Position numbers and translations under genes: made by a program. From Notospermus geniculatus (lineage: Eukaryota; Nemertea; Pilidiophora; Heteronemertea; Lineidae): a stretch of DNA of 64,000 nt. Below are positions 21,454 to 34,028 of the stretch, one piece after another. The stretch covers positions 156,187 to 220,186 of the forward strand of contig NMRB01000829.1 of assembly GCA_002633025.1 (NCBI GenBank). The letters run 5' to 3'. The number at the start of each line of letters is the position of its first letter. The stretch's first letter is position 1. Under the pieces are notes generated by a model. That model did no database searches and was not told the origin of the DNA. It saw only the letters and a list, made by a program, of their open reading frames with translations.

Positions 21454-21802
21454 GTAGGAAAACTTTCTGTCCATTCTTTTGTCATTCACATCCTTGAACT
21501 CTATCTCAGGAACTTCAATGATCTTTCTTCATCTTCATTTGTCTTTGGGAAGGATTACTAGACGGGTTGGTCTGCACGAGCCTCTTTGGTCATGTCTCCT
21601 GCTATTGCTGTCCTCCATATTTCCATTCCCGAGAGCTGTGAGACTGTACTCATCCTGAGACTCAGGTCATTTCACTCGCCCATCGCCTCCGATGCGACGA
21701 AGGTGCGACGTAGGAGATGCGTCTGAATGACCCTGTTTTAAGAGGATGGACTGTACTGGGTCGTCAGGTTGTTTTCTGGCCCGATCAAAGACACGGCGAT
21801 AT

Positions 21803-24169
21803 ACAGCACCGAGCATTCCAAGCATTCCAAAAGCCGGATGGTACGAACAACGCATTTTCGACAAAGTAGAAATCTTCTGAAATACTGCAATTTTTCCATA
21901 CTCCTGCTGGCAAACATACATGTAGATTAAGTAAGGTACATGTACGTGTAGATTACGGTCATATTTTTCTCTAAAGTTGCAGGTTGCCAAGCAAGGGTGG
22001 TACGGTAAGTGTCTAAAACACAAACTTCTCACTTGGCCAATCTTTGCCCTCAACATAGCTACATGGCGCCGTCAGGTCTCCTGTTGCTGCTCCGCTGACG
22101 CTCTCTGATCTGTATTAGAATGATGCAAAATTTTTGACAAAGCAGCTGCAGTGTATCAGATCAGTTCGTATATTTACAGTATTTATTTGGAAATAATTGA
22201 CTGCAAAATTCATTTCGAGTGTGCTTCCATTGTCATACTAGTATTCGCAGAATTGTACAAAGTTAATCGTCAAATTTTGATATTTGACCTGCTTACGTTG
22301 CATCACGTGTAGTCATACAGTGTGATTAATGCCAATAAGTTATACACGACTGTAAGTAAATTTCGTTCATTTTCCTCTGATCACATTTTTGTGTAAAAAT
22401 ACTTTGAAGGTTCGTTTAGCTAATGTAATTTGACGTTTCAGAGAAGAGCCATCATGCACACAGGAAAATCGACGCTGCAGGAGAAACAGTGACTGCTGTG
22501 ACGCTGACCATGTCTGCGGGGTTCCCAACGGCAGAACGATCCCGATAGCGCTGTGTATCGCGAGGGAACGGTACGAACTTTTCAAACATGAGCTGATATT
22601 TTGGGCGGAATTCTCTAATTGGTGTTTCCTGAGCAAAGGTTTGGCCCTGTAACATGAAGTGCCGTACTTTGTGAAATCAAGTGATTACATACCACCAGGA
22701 ATTTATTCCTGATACCACTTTAGCTGAATTCCCTTCAAGGTGGTCTCGACGTACGTCTCCACTTAGCTGAATTCCCTTCGAGGTGGTCTCGACGTACGTC
22801 TCCGTACTTAAAATCCCGCAGGTAGATTTACTGCTTGAAATATCTATAGCTTTGGTTTACTTCCCTTTCAGCTGGACTTGTACCCCTGACAATCAGAGGT
22901 GTTATTCTGAAGACGCCTGTTGCTCTGACGATCACGAGTGTGCCGTACCATGGAATGTTAAAACTCGATCTAGATACTGCGTCCCGACTGAGACCGGCGC
23001 CCGTCCCTAAATGTTACCCAGATGATCCAAATGACGCGTGGCGAATTGATGGCTTTGTTTGCACATATGCCGATACCGAGGCTGTAAGCTCACTCTCTTG
23101 GGAGAATTTCAAGAACCGTTGCTGGATGTCACCAGGTTCGGAAGATTTGCCTTAGAAATCCTACTTGTAGGCCAGTATATGGATTTAATTTAGTTAGACG
23201 ACGAGGAAGGGGCCAAGATCTCCCTTTTTCGTAGATCCTGCGCTCCCTTTCCGCGCAAGCAATTAATTATCACACATGCGTAGCCATAGGCCTATGTAAT
23301 ATACATGTACTTTCATAGCTGTCGCCGATGTAGAACCAATGCAGTTTATCAGTTAGTGTTCGCTAATCAGCTTGAGATGTAATTCTTTGGTAAATAATAA
23401 TTATGTTAGCTGCTAATATGAGTTACTTTTAATTTTTAGTGTCAGAGGGGCCTAACCTTTAGAAAATGTCAGTTCGGAGATAAAGAAGGCCTGCTGAAAG
23501 TTAGAAAACGACTCCGTTGTTGTTCCCTCAGGGAACAAGCCATATTTATATTGGAATTTTACACAAATTTCAGCGAGAGGCATTTAGTGACGAATGCCCG
23601 GAGCATAGCTCGTCGAATGTTGGTTGCTGGTAGACAATACGTGATGTACATTACATCTTTATAGTATGGTACAATCTTGGGTTTTCAGCTTCTGTACACT
23701 GAGTACTTATTGTCATTTCCAATACCATGGTGACTTATACTGTCCATAAGAAAGAGCATGAGGCTGCAGACCATTCGAACTAACAACTGTCACGACAGCC
23801 CGTTTTCTATTTGGCATATACATGTACAGTGTCTTGAAATGTTCCTGAACCATGCTGAAAGCATCTGTTTATAACTGCTATGATTTATAAAGGTTCTGCA
23901 ACAAATAAAACGCCCAATTTCCGATCATACTTTTTTCTCTCCATTTATGGGTGGAAACCATAACGATGACAGTCTGGTTTCAGATGCTTACTTTCTGTTA
24001 TTGTCCGACCAGAAAAACCAACACGACTAACGAATGAAGCAAATTGATTTCATGTAATGATAATCCGATGATATTCTACCACGCATGCGTAGTGAGTTAT
24101 TCCACGTGTCAACCACGGGAACATGCCACAATCCTGATCACCAGGCGCCGCTGATGTCGAAGCATCATA
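21803..24169. repeat. Segmental duplication, copy 2 (partner 290-2661)
   Basis: Near-identical partner of 290-2661. The right-hand boundary falls within the same GATGTCGAAGCATCATA word in both copies, after which the sequences are unrelated. Confidence 0.85.
22442..23010 (+). CDS. Small secreted Cys-rich (cystine-knot-like) protein, copy 2
   Basis: Exons 22442-22570 and 22872-23010 are identical in plan to copy 1, with the same phase-2 junction and the same two Cys modules, and a stop at 23008-23010. The only coding-region difference I noticed downstream is ACCGAG to ATACCGAG context in the alternative 3' frame (E to D). A hydrophobic leader exon candidate is at 21411-21453, and a poly(A) signal is at 23904-23909. 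If both copies are expressed they make essentially the same mature peptide. Confidence 0.6.
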
Positions 24170-24640
24170 CATTATTGATTTCAGAAGAGAAAGGATGTCA
24201 ACATTAAACTTATTCAGAAAGCTGCACACCAGTGCACAATAGATTCCATCATGATTCACCGAAGACTGGTAGAATTATCGGATGGCAGTCTACAGCTTTT
24301 GTATTCATTAGCGGAAATTGCATCGGATTATTGGGAACTCTTTACTCAGTTTTTATAGACGAGGCGCCTCAGATCGGCACTTTCTCGGTTCTGTCTATTG
24401 GTTTATTCAACACATTTTACTTGTCTGTGAAAGGTTGCTTTTGAATCTGCGGACATACATGCAAATGAATGGAATAAATATACCAACAAATACTTGTTGA
24501 CTTCAGCTGTGATATTGTCAGTACATTAATGCCTGATTTTTCGGGAGGAATTAACCATCGCTTGTGAAGTTAGTTATTCAACGGGAATTTAGTGATAACT
24601 GTGGCCGTGTTTTTGGTTTTTACGACACACGAAATACAAA
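24170..24640. other. Interval between the Cys-rich gene copy 2 and the coiled-coil gene
   Basis: No coding exon recognised. It probably contains the promoter and 5' leader of the gene starting at 24641; no TATA box is obvious. Confidence 0.4.
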
Positions 24641-27600
24641 ATGCAGGGATTTTCACCGAAGAAGGCAAATATGATCGACCTCGTCGACGACGAGAAGCTG
24701 AAATCAAGGATAACCAAACTCTCACCAAGAATGCAGGTATGTACAGGGTGTACTAATATGGGTGGCAAGCCATGATACATATCATGCTTCACTATCCCGC
24801 AGCTAACTAATTGACCGGTATTCGGTATTATATTGGTTGATGAAGAACCATGCAGAAAAATTGCTAAACCGTCGACTTCACTGCATGATGTACAAGATTG
24901 AGCGAGGACGAGGCCATAGCCTAAAACCTTAAACAGATAATGAAGTGGAGTTTGAATTCCTAGAGCAGAGTAAAGCCTTTTCATACTAATGGCATCCCTT
25001 CGAACCGAACCCTGTTTCCTTAGTGTAATGCAGAGATTTTATTCCGTGAACCACTTCAAAAATGGAGCAGTTTTTGAAAACAATACTCGAGACTCAGACC
25101 TGGCAATTAGCGGATTTCAATCACTTATAGCCAAGTGAAGTGCTGTCACCGACAAACCCATGTTTTATTCAAATATGGGTCTTTATGAGACGTTTTCCGC
25201 AATTGCGGCGTTTATTTTGACAAATGCTGGCTTGTTCGGCCATTCACCGCGATAAACCTTGATGGAGGGTACCAGTTAAGTAGAGCTCTTCTTCGTCGAG
25301 TGGTTGAAATGCAGAGTTGAATAATTATTCGAATTTTTGAATAGTTTTTGTGAGGAACACGTCGCCAGATTCAAGGTGGTTTAGCAGGCGGATTCCTTGT
25401 CGTTGAAATGCACGAAAACAAAAATAGATAAGTGATGAAAATGAAAGGTCGACCTTTTCAGACGTGGGTTGAAAGCCTATAGCCTCAAAATACGCCATAT
25501 ATCTTGTGTAGAGACAGTACTGAGCGAAGAAATGTACAGCCTGAGGGAACTGGAGTGCCCAGAGAAAGTCTGCTATGTAAAAAAGAGTCGCCCTCCACGA
25601 GGAATTGGCCAAAGAGGAGTCGAACTGAGAACCTCAGTGGTGACAGGCGTCGATGTACGGACGTCAACTGGAAAAGCTTTGAGTAGAAAAGGAAACGGAA
25701 CTTCCGGTTTTTGATATTCTAATTATCACATCATATGACGTGTTTCAGTCGAACGTGAAGTGACAAGGTATTTTTGAAGAGAAGGCAATAAATAGTGATA
25801 AGGCTAGTAATATTAAAGCAAGAGCTATTATCGTGGTTTATCCATAAATCATTGAAGGCAGGGGTTCTTATACACGGGACGACAAACCTCTCGTCGGCAT
25901 TCTTTGTAAACGCTGCAACTCGGGGATGAAAGGTAGTTGTGCAACCACCTGTCCACCCTGAAACATACCACTTTCTTTTGGGGCGACTGGACTTGGCCAT
26001 GCCTACAATGTACATGTAAGTCGAAAAATAAAACGAAATTACTAATTAGAATGGCAACCGTGTTATTGCAAATTCAGACACCAAACAAACTCTCTGTTCT
26101 TCACCTCGTCAATTTGATCAAATATTAAAAAGTTAGTTTCCAGATTGGCTGCCGATGGACACCATAAGCCCATATCTTAATTCACCTTAGTGTAGTGCAT
26201 TACTGGGTACAGACCGCTACACCGATTAGTCGTATAGAAATACGGTGCCATGGTTACTTCTATTGAAATTGGTCATGCACCATGTTTATTCCCTTGGTGA
26301 TATTGCTGATGTGTATTACTTGCCATATTTATAGGGAAAAGTGGATAATAGAAATCGAACGCTCAACAGGTTACTAGATAGTGTTAATGAAACGGACGGC
26401 TGGTGCTGAATGAGCTTCGTTCAAAAGCTAAGTTCCGCACTGTTACGCCCACCTTACACGATTAAATTTTTCATATTAATTTTTGAAAATTCATATTCAG
26501 GGCCAGTAGGGCTTCGGTGTATGGACCTACATAAGCCTCAGCACTCCGAAAATTTATGGAAAATATGACCGTACGGGGCATTAGCATAGTCTCTTAATAT
26601 CTCGGAGGAAAGATGCCAAAAATGCCATGCGATTTAAAACTGAGAATAAATCACAAGAGTGTGAGTGTGTATATAGACGGCCATACCAAGAACGAATCAG
26701 CCTCCCCAGTTTAAATTTGCCTACAGCCATATGAAGTACCCTACCTAGGCGAACGAAGAGAGCGACTAGACCTTGACCGCTGAGGTTCTATGGACACCGG
26801 TACCATCGGCTTCGCTGGTTCTGATGGCCGACATCTCATATTATAGCTTTCAGGAAATGAAAGAACATCGCACTTCGAGTCGCTTTGATTGGTAAAAATC
26901 AGTGCAGCGCCAGCGCCAGTTACAGAATAAATAGCATCCATATCGCTGGCACACCACGTCAATCTTCCTTTTTTTATTCCCCAGGAAGCCTTTCTGCGTT
27001 CGGTCGAGAAGCTCTACGAGCGGGAGAGTCAAATCATGCTCAAATTCCTCCGAGAGAGCAGGGCAGAGATGGCCATGACAGCAGAGGAAATACAATCAGA
27101 GCAAAATGCACTGAGAGAAACATATAATACAGTCGGTAAGGATATCTGACATATCAGGATGATGCCGGTAAAATTGTCAGAGTGTGGATGAATCTGGGCG
27201 AATCACAAATTTTGTTTCTTTGTAGTTGGAAAACTTGTTTCTGAAGGTTGACGGTTACATTCGCGACAAAAATCACCAATGTTATGCTAAGTTATAAAAA
27301 AAATCGAGTTTAAATGAATTTAAAATCTGTCTAATTGTGTCACGTTTCGCCGAGAGCAGGAAATTAAATTCCAGATCTAAAACTCATTATTAATACATAG
27401 CGTGCCACACGTTTTTGCTTAACATTTAAAAGAATTGCCGTATCAAGTATTATGTGCTACATCTCTTGTTGACTAGCTCTTTTCAATGATCATACATACA
27501 GTGGGTGTCAACTCATTCAAATTCCTTGGGGTTCGTGACGAAGCGATAGACCCTAAGGCAATCAGCGCTGTTTTACCGATTCGGTAACAAAGGGTCATTG

Positions 27601-30600
27601 TATCACAAGTTCCCTGCTAAATTCGATAAGTAAAAAACCATCGCTGCCAAATGCACTGTTTGCCCATACTTTCTCTTGCATACCTTCGTCAACAAACACG
27701 GCAGAAAATGAAACACAAATTCAAATTTTCTCGCAGAATCAGCGGGCAGATTATCCAAAGGGCGTCGAAAATCATTCTTTTTGAAAGCGACATGAATTTG
27801 TTTATAACCATTTTTTGTTCTTTGAAAAAGCACTGTTTTGTATAAGAAATGGCGTCACAACCACTTTCATCGTTGACCTACATGTAGTAATGCCAGCATA
27901 ATCTCATTATCGAATCCGTTGTTTTTGGCTGTCCATGAATACAGCCACGAGAGAAACTATAGCTACTAGATCATAGAAACTAGAAACTAGATCATACACA
28001 TCCTGAATGGACATCTTCAACAAGAAGATACACTTAGAGAAACAAGAACAATGATCAATTAAAAAAGCTGGGCAGTCAAGTTGAATTCAAAGCACAAATT
28101 CACGGAAATTAGGCCTACGATGTAAAGTAGTGAAGTTACCTCTATTGTTTATTTCAGCGCGTAATCGGGAAAGCAAAAAGAAAGGTGCAGGAAAGAAAAC
28201 GTCGACAAGGCGGGTGAGCGCCCAGGATTACATCGGTAGTTCTGACGGAGATACCATCTCCACGGCCTCAGAGAGCTCGGAGACGACGATTTCCTTTGTA
28301 AATGAAAGCCCACGGCTGGACGGTAGGTATCGTACCACAATTAAATAGTAAGACTAGACAAACAACAATTTTATTAGATCAACAGTAAACATCATCCATT
28401 ACGAGACCTTTTTAAATACGCGACCTGATCAATCAGTAGGCTATTGCAGACTGTACCGACGTTGCAATTCATTTGCTGCAGTGTTCATAGGGTCACATCA
28501 TGCGTTCTGTGGACCCGTCGCGGTTGTAATCTTCATTTTATGAAGAGTTAGGCTAAGAATCCATTCACGCGAATTTCGAGCGGTGCGACGCCGCATCCTT
28601 TGTCCGTGATCAACGCGGCGGAAACAAACAATGCTTTCGATCGTCTGCTGCTCGAACATCGCGTGAATGGACAGCCAGCCTAAGGGCAGGGACACACCTA
28701 ACGAGATTCGTCGACGCATGCGGCAACGCCTTTGTTATTTTCCGCCGCACTGCACGCAAACAAAGGTTTTGACGCATGCGTCGCCCAATCGCATGAGAAT
28801 CGCGTTAGGTGTGTCCCTACCCTTATCAAACAAACAAACAAACTGACAACGAAACACAAAACTATGACTACTTTTTTGGGTGATACTTTCCGCCAAAGTA
28901 ACTGACGCAACCAACAAGAACCTTTCTCTACTGACAAACGACGTTTGCGTATCCACCACAAAGGTACATACATGTACACTTGATAAACTGCCGAGGTGTA
29001 CAAGTCGGGATATTAAATATCCGACTTGTACACCCCTCGCCACTCCAACTACAACATAATGATGTACAAACAGCCGGTGTAACCCTTTCGAAATGAAGTG
29101 GATATTACGTACAGTTAGTGCCATCACTCAGACGCAAATATTGGCTTGCCATTCAACTTTTATGATGAAGTGCTACTATGTGAATCAAGTTGAATTTGTT
29201 CCGTAGTAGGCCTATCCACGTCATTTTGTTTTACGAAAAAGTGCCCAGTTTATTGCCAAGTCGTACATTTACACAAACTGCATCTTCTCCTTTCTTACTA
29301 GGTGCAAGATCAAGGAGTCCGCGGCATGGTGGTCAGCCAAATCGCCTGCCGCCAATTAACCAGGGACACATGAGGTAGGCAATACGTAACACTAAGAAAA
29401 CACATGTCTCTACCAGAGGAAATACAGACTAGGCCATGGAACCATTGCCCAGTCAGCTGTTCTATGTAAACCTTGCCTAAAGCCAAGAGTTATCCACGCC
29501 TAATTCATGTAACTCTTGCCTAAAGCCAGGAGTAGTAAAAGCCTGATTCAGGTAACTCATGCCTAAGTTGGGATGCAAGCTCGATTCACGTAATTCTTGC
29601 CTAAGTCAGGAGTACTGGCAATACAAGCTTGATTTGCCTACATGTAAGTCTTGCCTAAGTCAGGAGTAATACAAACTTGATTTGCGTGAGTCTTGCCNNN
29701 NNNNNNNNNNNNNNNNNNNNNNNNNNNNNNNNNNNNNNNNNNNNNNNNNNNNNNNNNNNNNNNNNNNNNNNNNNNNNNNNNNNGATTTTCTTGGCGACCG
29801 GCCTTGCGACCACCGAAGCGACTAACATATTTTAAGTTTTTACAATTTTTGCTGACTCGATTGCGACAAATGCCTCCTTGGAAGATCAGTGATGTGGTGG
29901 AAAACATCACTGATCCATCTCAAAGGTAAATATCGCAGGCGACGTAATAGTCGCATCGGTAGTCGCCCCCATTTTAGTCGCTGGTGTGCGGAGCCCTTAA
30001 GGGCAGGGACACACCTAACGAGATTCGTCGACGCATGCGGCAACGCCTTTGTTATTTTCCGCCGCACTGCACGCAAACAAAGGTTTTGACGCATGCGTCG
30101 CCCAATCGCATGAGAATCGCGTTAGGTGTGTCCCTACCCTTATCAAACAAACAAACAAACTGACAACGAAACACAAAACTATGACTACTTTTTTGGGTGA
30201 TACTTTCCGCCAAAGTAACTGACGCAACCAACAAGAACCTTTCTCTACTGACAAACGACGTTTGCGTATCCACCACCACACTTGATAAACTGCCGAGGTG
30301 TACAAGTCGGGATATTAAATATCCGACTTGTACACCCCTCGCCACTCCAACTACAACATAATGATGTACAAACAGCCGGTGTAACCCTTTCGAAATGAAG
30401 TGGATATTACCTACAATTAGTGCCATCACTCAGACGCAATTATTGGCTTGCTATTCAAATTTATGTTAAAGTGCTACGATGTGAATCATCAAGTTGAGAA
30501 TTTTGTTCGACATCATTTTTTTATTGCCCTACGAAAAAGTACACCCAGTTTATTGCCAAGTCGTACATTTACACAGACTGCATCTTCTCCTTTCTTACTA

Positions 30601-33600
30601 GGTGCAAGATCAAGGAGTCCGCGCCATTGTAGTCAGCCAAATCGCCTGCCGCCAATTAACCAGGGACACATGAGGTAGGCAATACGTAACACTAAGAAAA
30701 CTCATGTCTCTACCAGAGGAAATACAGACTAGGCCATGTAACCATTGCCCAGTCAGCTGTTCTATGTAAACCTTGCCTAAAGCCAAGAGTTATCCACGCC
30801 TAATTCATGTAACTCTTGCCTAAAGCCAGGAGTAGTAAAACCCTGATTCACGTAACTCATGCCTAAGTTGGGATGCAAGCTCGATTCACGTACATGTAAT
30901 TCTTGCCTAAGTCAGGAGTACTGGCAATACAAGCATTTTGCGTAAGTCTTGCCTAAGTCAGGAGTAATACAAACTTGATTTGCGTGAGTCTTGCCCAAGT
31001 CAGAAGTAATGCAAGCTTGATTTGCGTAAGTCTTGCCTACCAAGTCAGGAGTAATACAAGCTTGATTCACGTAACTCTTACCTAAGTCAGGAGAAATACA
31101 AGCTTGATTCACGTAACTATTACCTGTGTCAGGAGTAATACAAGCTTGATTCACGTAACTATTGTAACTATTACCTAAGTCAGGAGTAATACAAGCTTGA
31201 TTCACGTAACTACCTAAGTCAGGAGTAATACAAGCTTGATTCACGTAACTCTTGCCCGTGTAAGTCAGGAGTAATAAACTCATGCCTATGGTTTCATGCA
31301 AAAACAAATCAACTCTCACATCCAGAGATATCGACACAGTCATATGAAAATTATCCAGTAGTTTATTTGTTTACATGGCTGAATTACAAATGTATTAAGA
31401 TCCGTTTTACTGCATTTGTCATATTTATAGAGCGTAAACATTTCAAGTGATTCGATTTTTTCCAGCGGGCGGTGGGAACGTCTCTTTTAAGATATCAGTA
31501 TATCGATCATGGTACATAAAAATTTATCCCGCGGACCATCCAGCATCGAATTCTAAAGATAATTCACTGTTCAATATTATTGTTTTTTTAGGTCACGTAC
31601 AGAGCCCGGGCCAAAACAACTGGCACGCCTTGATTCCGACATATTCAGCCTCCCTGGTCGCCCCGCCAATGAAAGGAGCGACACAACTTTGTCATCATCC
31701 GGGGTAGAAATTTCCATGAATTCCAGGTCAAACACGAGAATGTCACTCAGTCCACCAAATCCAACCAAGACGTTCGAAGAGGTAAGTTACATGTAAATAA
31801 TGGGCCGAAGACTTGCAAATCCAACGTTACCATAACGCACATCAGCGCATTCTCCCACTGTAACGTGGGGTCACACTTTCTTAGAGTTACATGTTTCTTA
31901 CATGTATGACAACATTGGCTGGTCAATGGGATGGTATCACTTTCTTAAAATTGCTGATAGGAGGGCAGGACGTACTGACCTGTCATCAACAGGCATGTCC
32001 TGAAACTTAAGTTCCATTAACCCGCCCTACACGCTCAAATCTTTCAACAAATTTTTCGAAATATGCTCGATAAAGGCTACGCCGTGTCGGTCTCTACACC
32101 CAGCACTAATTAGCCCAGAATCTGTTTGAAGAATCGTGTGAACCACAGCACCCTGAAATGATTAGCACGAACGAACCTTTCCTGGATGTGGTTTAGTGTC
32201 CTCAACAAAGATGTGAAATCTTACGCGGACGACAACCGTAACTCCCGATGCAACAGCCTGTTGCACCCATGAAAAGTCAACTTTCTTCCATCCTGTGAAT
32301 ACATTTGCTTAATTGCTTCAAATCTGAGGTAAAAAAATGATATCACCTGCAGCATTCAGCCAGGGGGTTGTTTGGGCTGCTAACAACAAACACGAACCGT
32401 CGCTAGGTGCGTTGCTAATCAACGTAATTTGAAATCAATTAGTCCAATATACCTTTTGTAATCAAGCAGAAAAACGACATTGATATAAAGGCTTCTGGTG
32501 CGCTTTGCAGCCTGCTCGAGAAAATTAATTGCTTTTAAAATTAACCTGTGAACTCACTGACACCTCTGAAATTTCAATTTAATTGACCGTTTAGTACACT
32601 GAACTCAAATGTTTTTTTTGCGGCAGCCAGTAGGAGTAGCCTGTCCGCACAGTCCTGTTTCTCAAATTTGTTCCATTCTACGGGTGTACATGTACATAAA
32701 GAAATTTTCATAACCATCATCAAAATTAATTGCATCGACGGTGATGTAGGGATTGAGCGCTGAGGACCACTCTTACCTCAGGATTAGATCCGCGATTACA
32801 TCCCTGATTAGATCCGTAGTTAGACGTGCAATTTGTTAGTGATCCGCGGTTAAAGGTTCGCAATTTAAGTGTAAACATGCATGAATCAAGTGAAAACGCG
32901 CATTATCAACATGTGTCACCACTGAGTATATGTATAAACGCACGATTAGGTTTTTGCGGAAAATACGCGCCATGATATCCTCCCACCTCAGAGGAGTTTT
33001 TACCTCACTCCTCCCACTCAGAGTGTGAGCGTGGAGAGGTGTGGAAACGAGGTAGAACTAAGAGAGCTTTGGTATGTTCACTCTCAACTTCCGACCTTTT
33101 ACTCAATTTGAGAAGTACTCTTTCAAATATGACGATATTTCAGGAAAAGGAAGAACTGCTTCGTGATCTGGCGAGTGTCGATGTGCGCATGGAGAGTGAG
33201 AGGCAAAGGCAGGCGACCATGTTGCTACAACGGAAGGAGCAGAAGAAACAGAAAAAAGAAGAGAATGAAGAGATGGTGAATGAACTCTTAGAGCAGACGA
33301 TAGAACATCTAAGGAAGTAAGTGATGGTCCCTGCAACAATTTCTGGCTGGCATTCCAACGTTCATCAAATACACCGAGTGCTGCAAATAATCAGCAACGT
33401 ACATATAGTAGCCTGGCATTTTTAGTTTTTCCTTGACCACGTTCCGTCCCTCCCTATGCCCTCTGTCTAATCTGTAGCCTGTGGCAGAGATTGACATCAC
33501 TATCGCGAAGGCACTTGTGATCAACTATATCGAATGCAGCGCTCAAATCCAGCAGACCAGAATCACAACGTTCTTATTGTCCGCTGCACGAAGAATGTTA

Positions 33601-34028
33601 TTCCGGACTCGGAGGATGTTGTCCCTGTAATGCCCTGACCTGTCGGCTGCGTTGGTTCCACAGGAGGTACATGACAATGGAGGAATATAAGGAGAAGGGG
33701 CCAAATTAAGGAACCGAAACATCACCCCCGTGTTAGATGGATACGACAGGTAATGACTTCTACATTTTGTTTCTTCAGAAAAGTGATTGACAAAGAAAGA
33801 CAGGAACAGAAGATACGTGACATTCTTGCAATGAAGAAGAAGAAACGAGAGAACACTGAAGGTGAGATAGAGTTGACCAGGCGTTCACCAGAGGCGCTCT
33901 CGGCAGTGACGGAAGAGCCAGGAACAGGCCCGGGCAAATACGCCTTGGATGACATCACTTCCGTTGTGAATGACAACAAAGAGAAAAAGAAGAGGAAGAA
34001 GAAAGAGATTGATGATATTGCTTTATAG
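24641..34028 (+). CDS. Seven-exon gene for a 365-residue charged coiled-coil protein, family unknown
   Basis: Exons: 24641-24736, 26985-27135, 28158-28322, 29302-29374 (or its duplicate 30602-30674), 31592-31781, 33144-33316 and 33779-34028. All have GT-AG ends, and the lengths (96+151+165+73+190+173+250) sum to 1098 = 366 codons with no internal stop. The start is MQGFSPKKANMIDLVDDEK and the end is EKKKRKKKEIDDIAL. Exons 2, 6 and 7 are heptad-rich, charged and predicted helical (FLRSVEKLYERESQIMLKF; LLEQTIEHLRK). Exons 3-5 are Ser/Arg/Pro-rich and probably disordered. There is no signal peptide or membrane segment, and Lys-rich clusters could be nuclear targeting signals. I do not recognise a family. 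The fourth exon lies in a segment assembled twice around the 86-N gap; only one copy can be used without a frameshift. Confidence 0.75.
28548..28683. mobile_element. MITE with TTAGGCT ends
   Basis: Left end TTAGGCTAAGAATCCATTC pairs imperfectly with right end GAATGGACAGCCAGCCTAA; CGCGA and TTCGAGC are also paired between arms. It is about 136 bp, non-coding, in intron 3. Its right end touches the next element at 28681. Confidence 0.6.
28681..28825. mobile_element. MITE with TAAGGGCAGGGACACACC ends, copy 1
   Basis: TAAGGGCAGGGACACACCTA at the left is mirrored by TAGGTGTGTCCCTACCCTTA at the right. It is about 145 bp. The TA/TTA at the ends would fit a TA target site (Tc1/mariner-type), but this is not proven. 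The second copy, at 29998-30142, belongs to the duplicated segment around the N gap. Confidence 0.7.
28681..29697. repeat. Exon-4 segment, first assembled copy (partner 29998-30995)
   Basis: About 1 kb nearly identical to 29998-30995, including the MITE, a short palindrome (GGTGTACAAGTCGG...CCGACTTGTACACC), exon 4 and part of a minisatellite. This copy ends exactly at the N gap. Differences are small indels (for example an extra GGTACATACATGTACA) and substitutions, the level expected between haplotypes of a polymorphic species. Confidence 0.8.
29698..29783. other. 86-base assembly gap
   Basis: Run of N. It interrupts the 42-45 bp minisatellite on the left and abuts unrelated sequence on the right, so a repeat-induced assembly break is likely. 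Confidence 0.99.
29998..30142. mobile_element. MITE with TAAGGGCAGGGACACACC ends, copy 2
   Basis: Same element as 28681-28825 within the repeated exon-4 segment. Confidence 0.7.
29998..30995. repeat. Exon-4 segment, second assembled copy
   Basis: Repeats 28681-29697. The left boundary of homology coincides with the end of the TAAGGGCAGG element. Copy 1 has another MITE at that edge, and copy 2 has a GTCGC-rich inverted-repeat sequence (29784-29997). It contains exon copy 30602-30674, whose acceptor, donor and frame are intact (RHGG to RHCS change). Confidence 0.8.
30775..31285. repeat. Minisatellite, unit about 42-45 bp, in intron 4
   Basis: A unit containing CTAAGTCAGGAGTAATACAA and GCTTGATTCACGTAACTCTT repeats about a dozen times with variation; the last units are most homogeneous. 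The same array begins at about 29465 before the gap. A long minus-strand frame through it is only repeat translation. Confidence 0.85.

Noticed and set aside
25575-25660. tRNA-like word GAGTCGAACTGAGAACCTC
   Set aside because: No cloverleaf can be formed around it; chance similarity to a T-arm.
30775-31285. Regular repeat considered as a CRISPR array
   Set aside because: The repeats are contiguous without unique spacers and lie in an animal intron; it is a minisatellite.
30912-31343. A 143-codon minus-strand frame with repeated YVNQACITPDLG
   Set aside because: It is the translation of the 42-45 bp minisatellite in intron 4; there is no splice context, and it ends with the repeat array.
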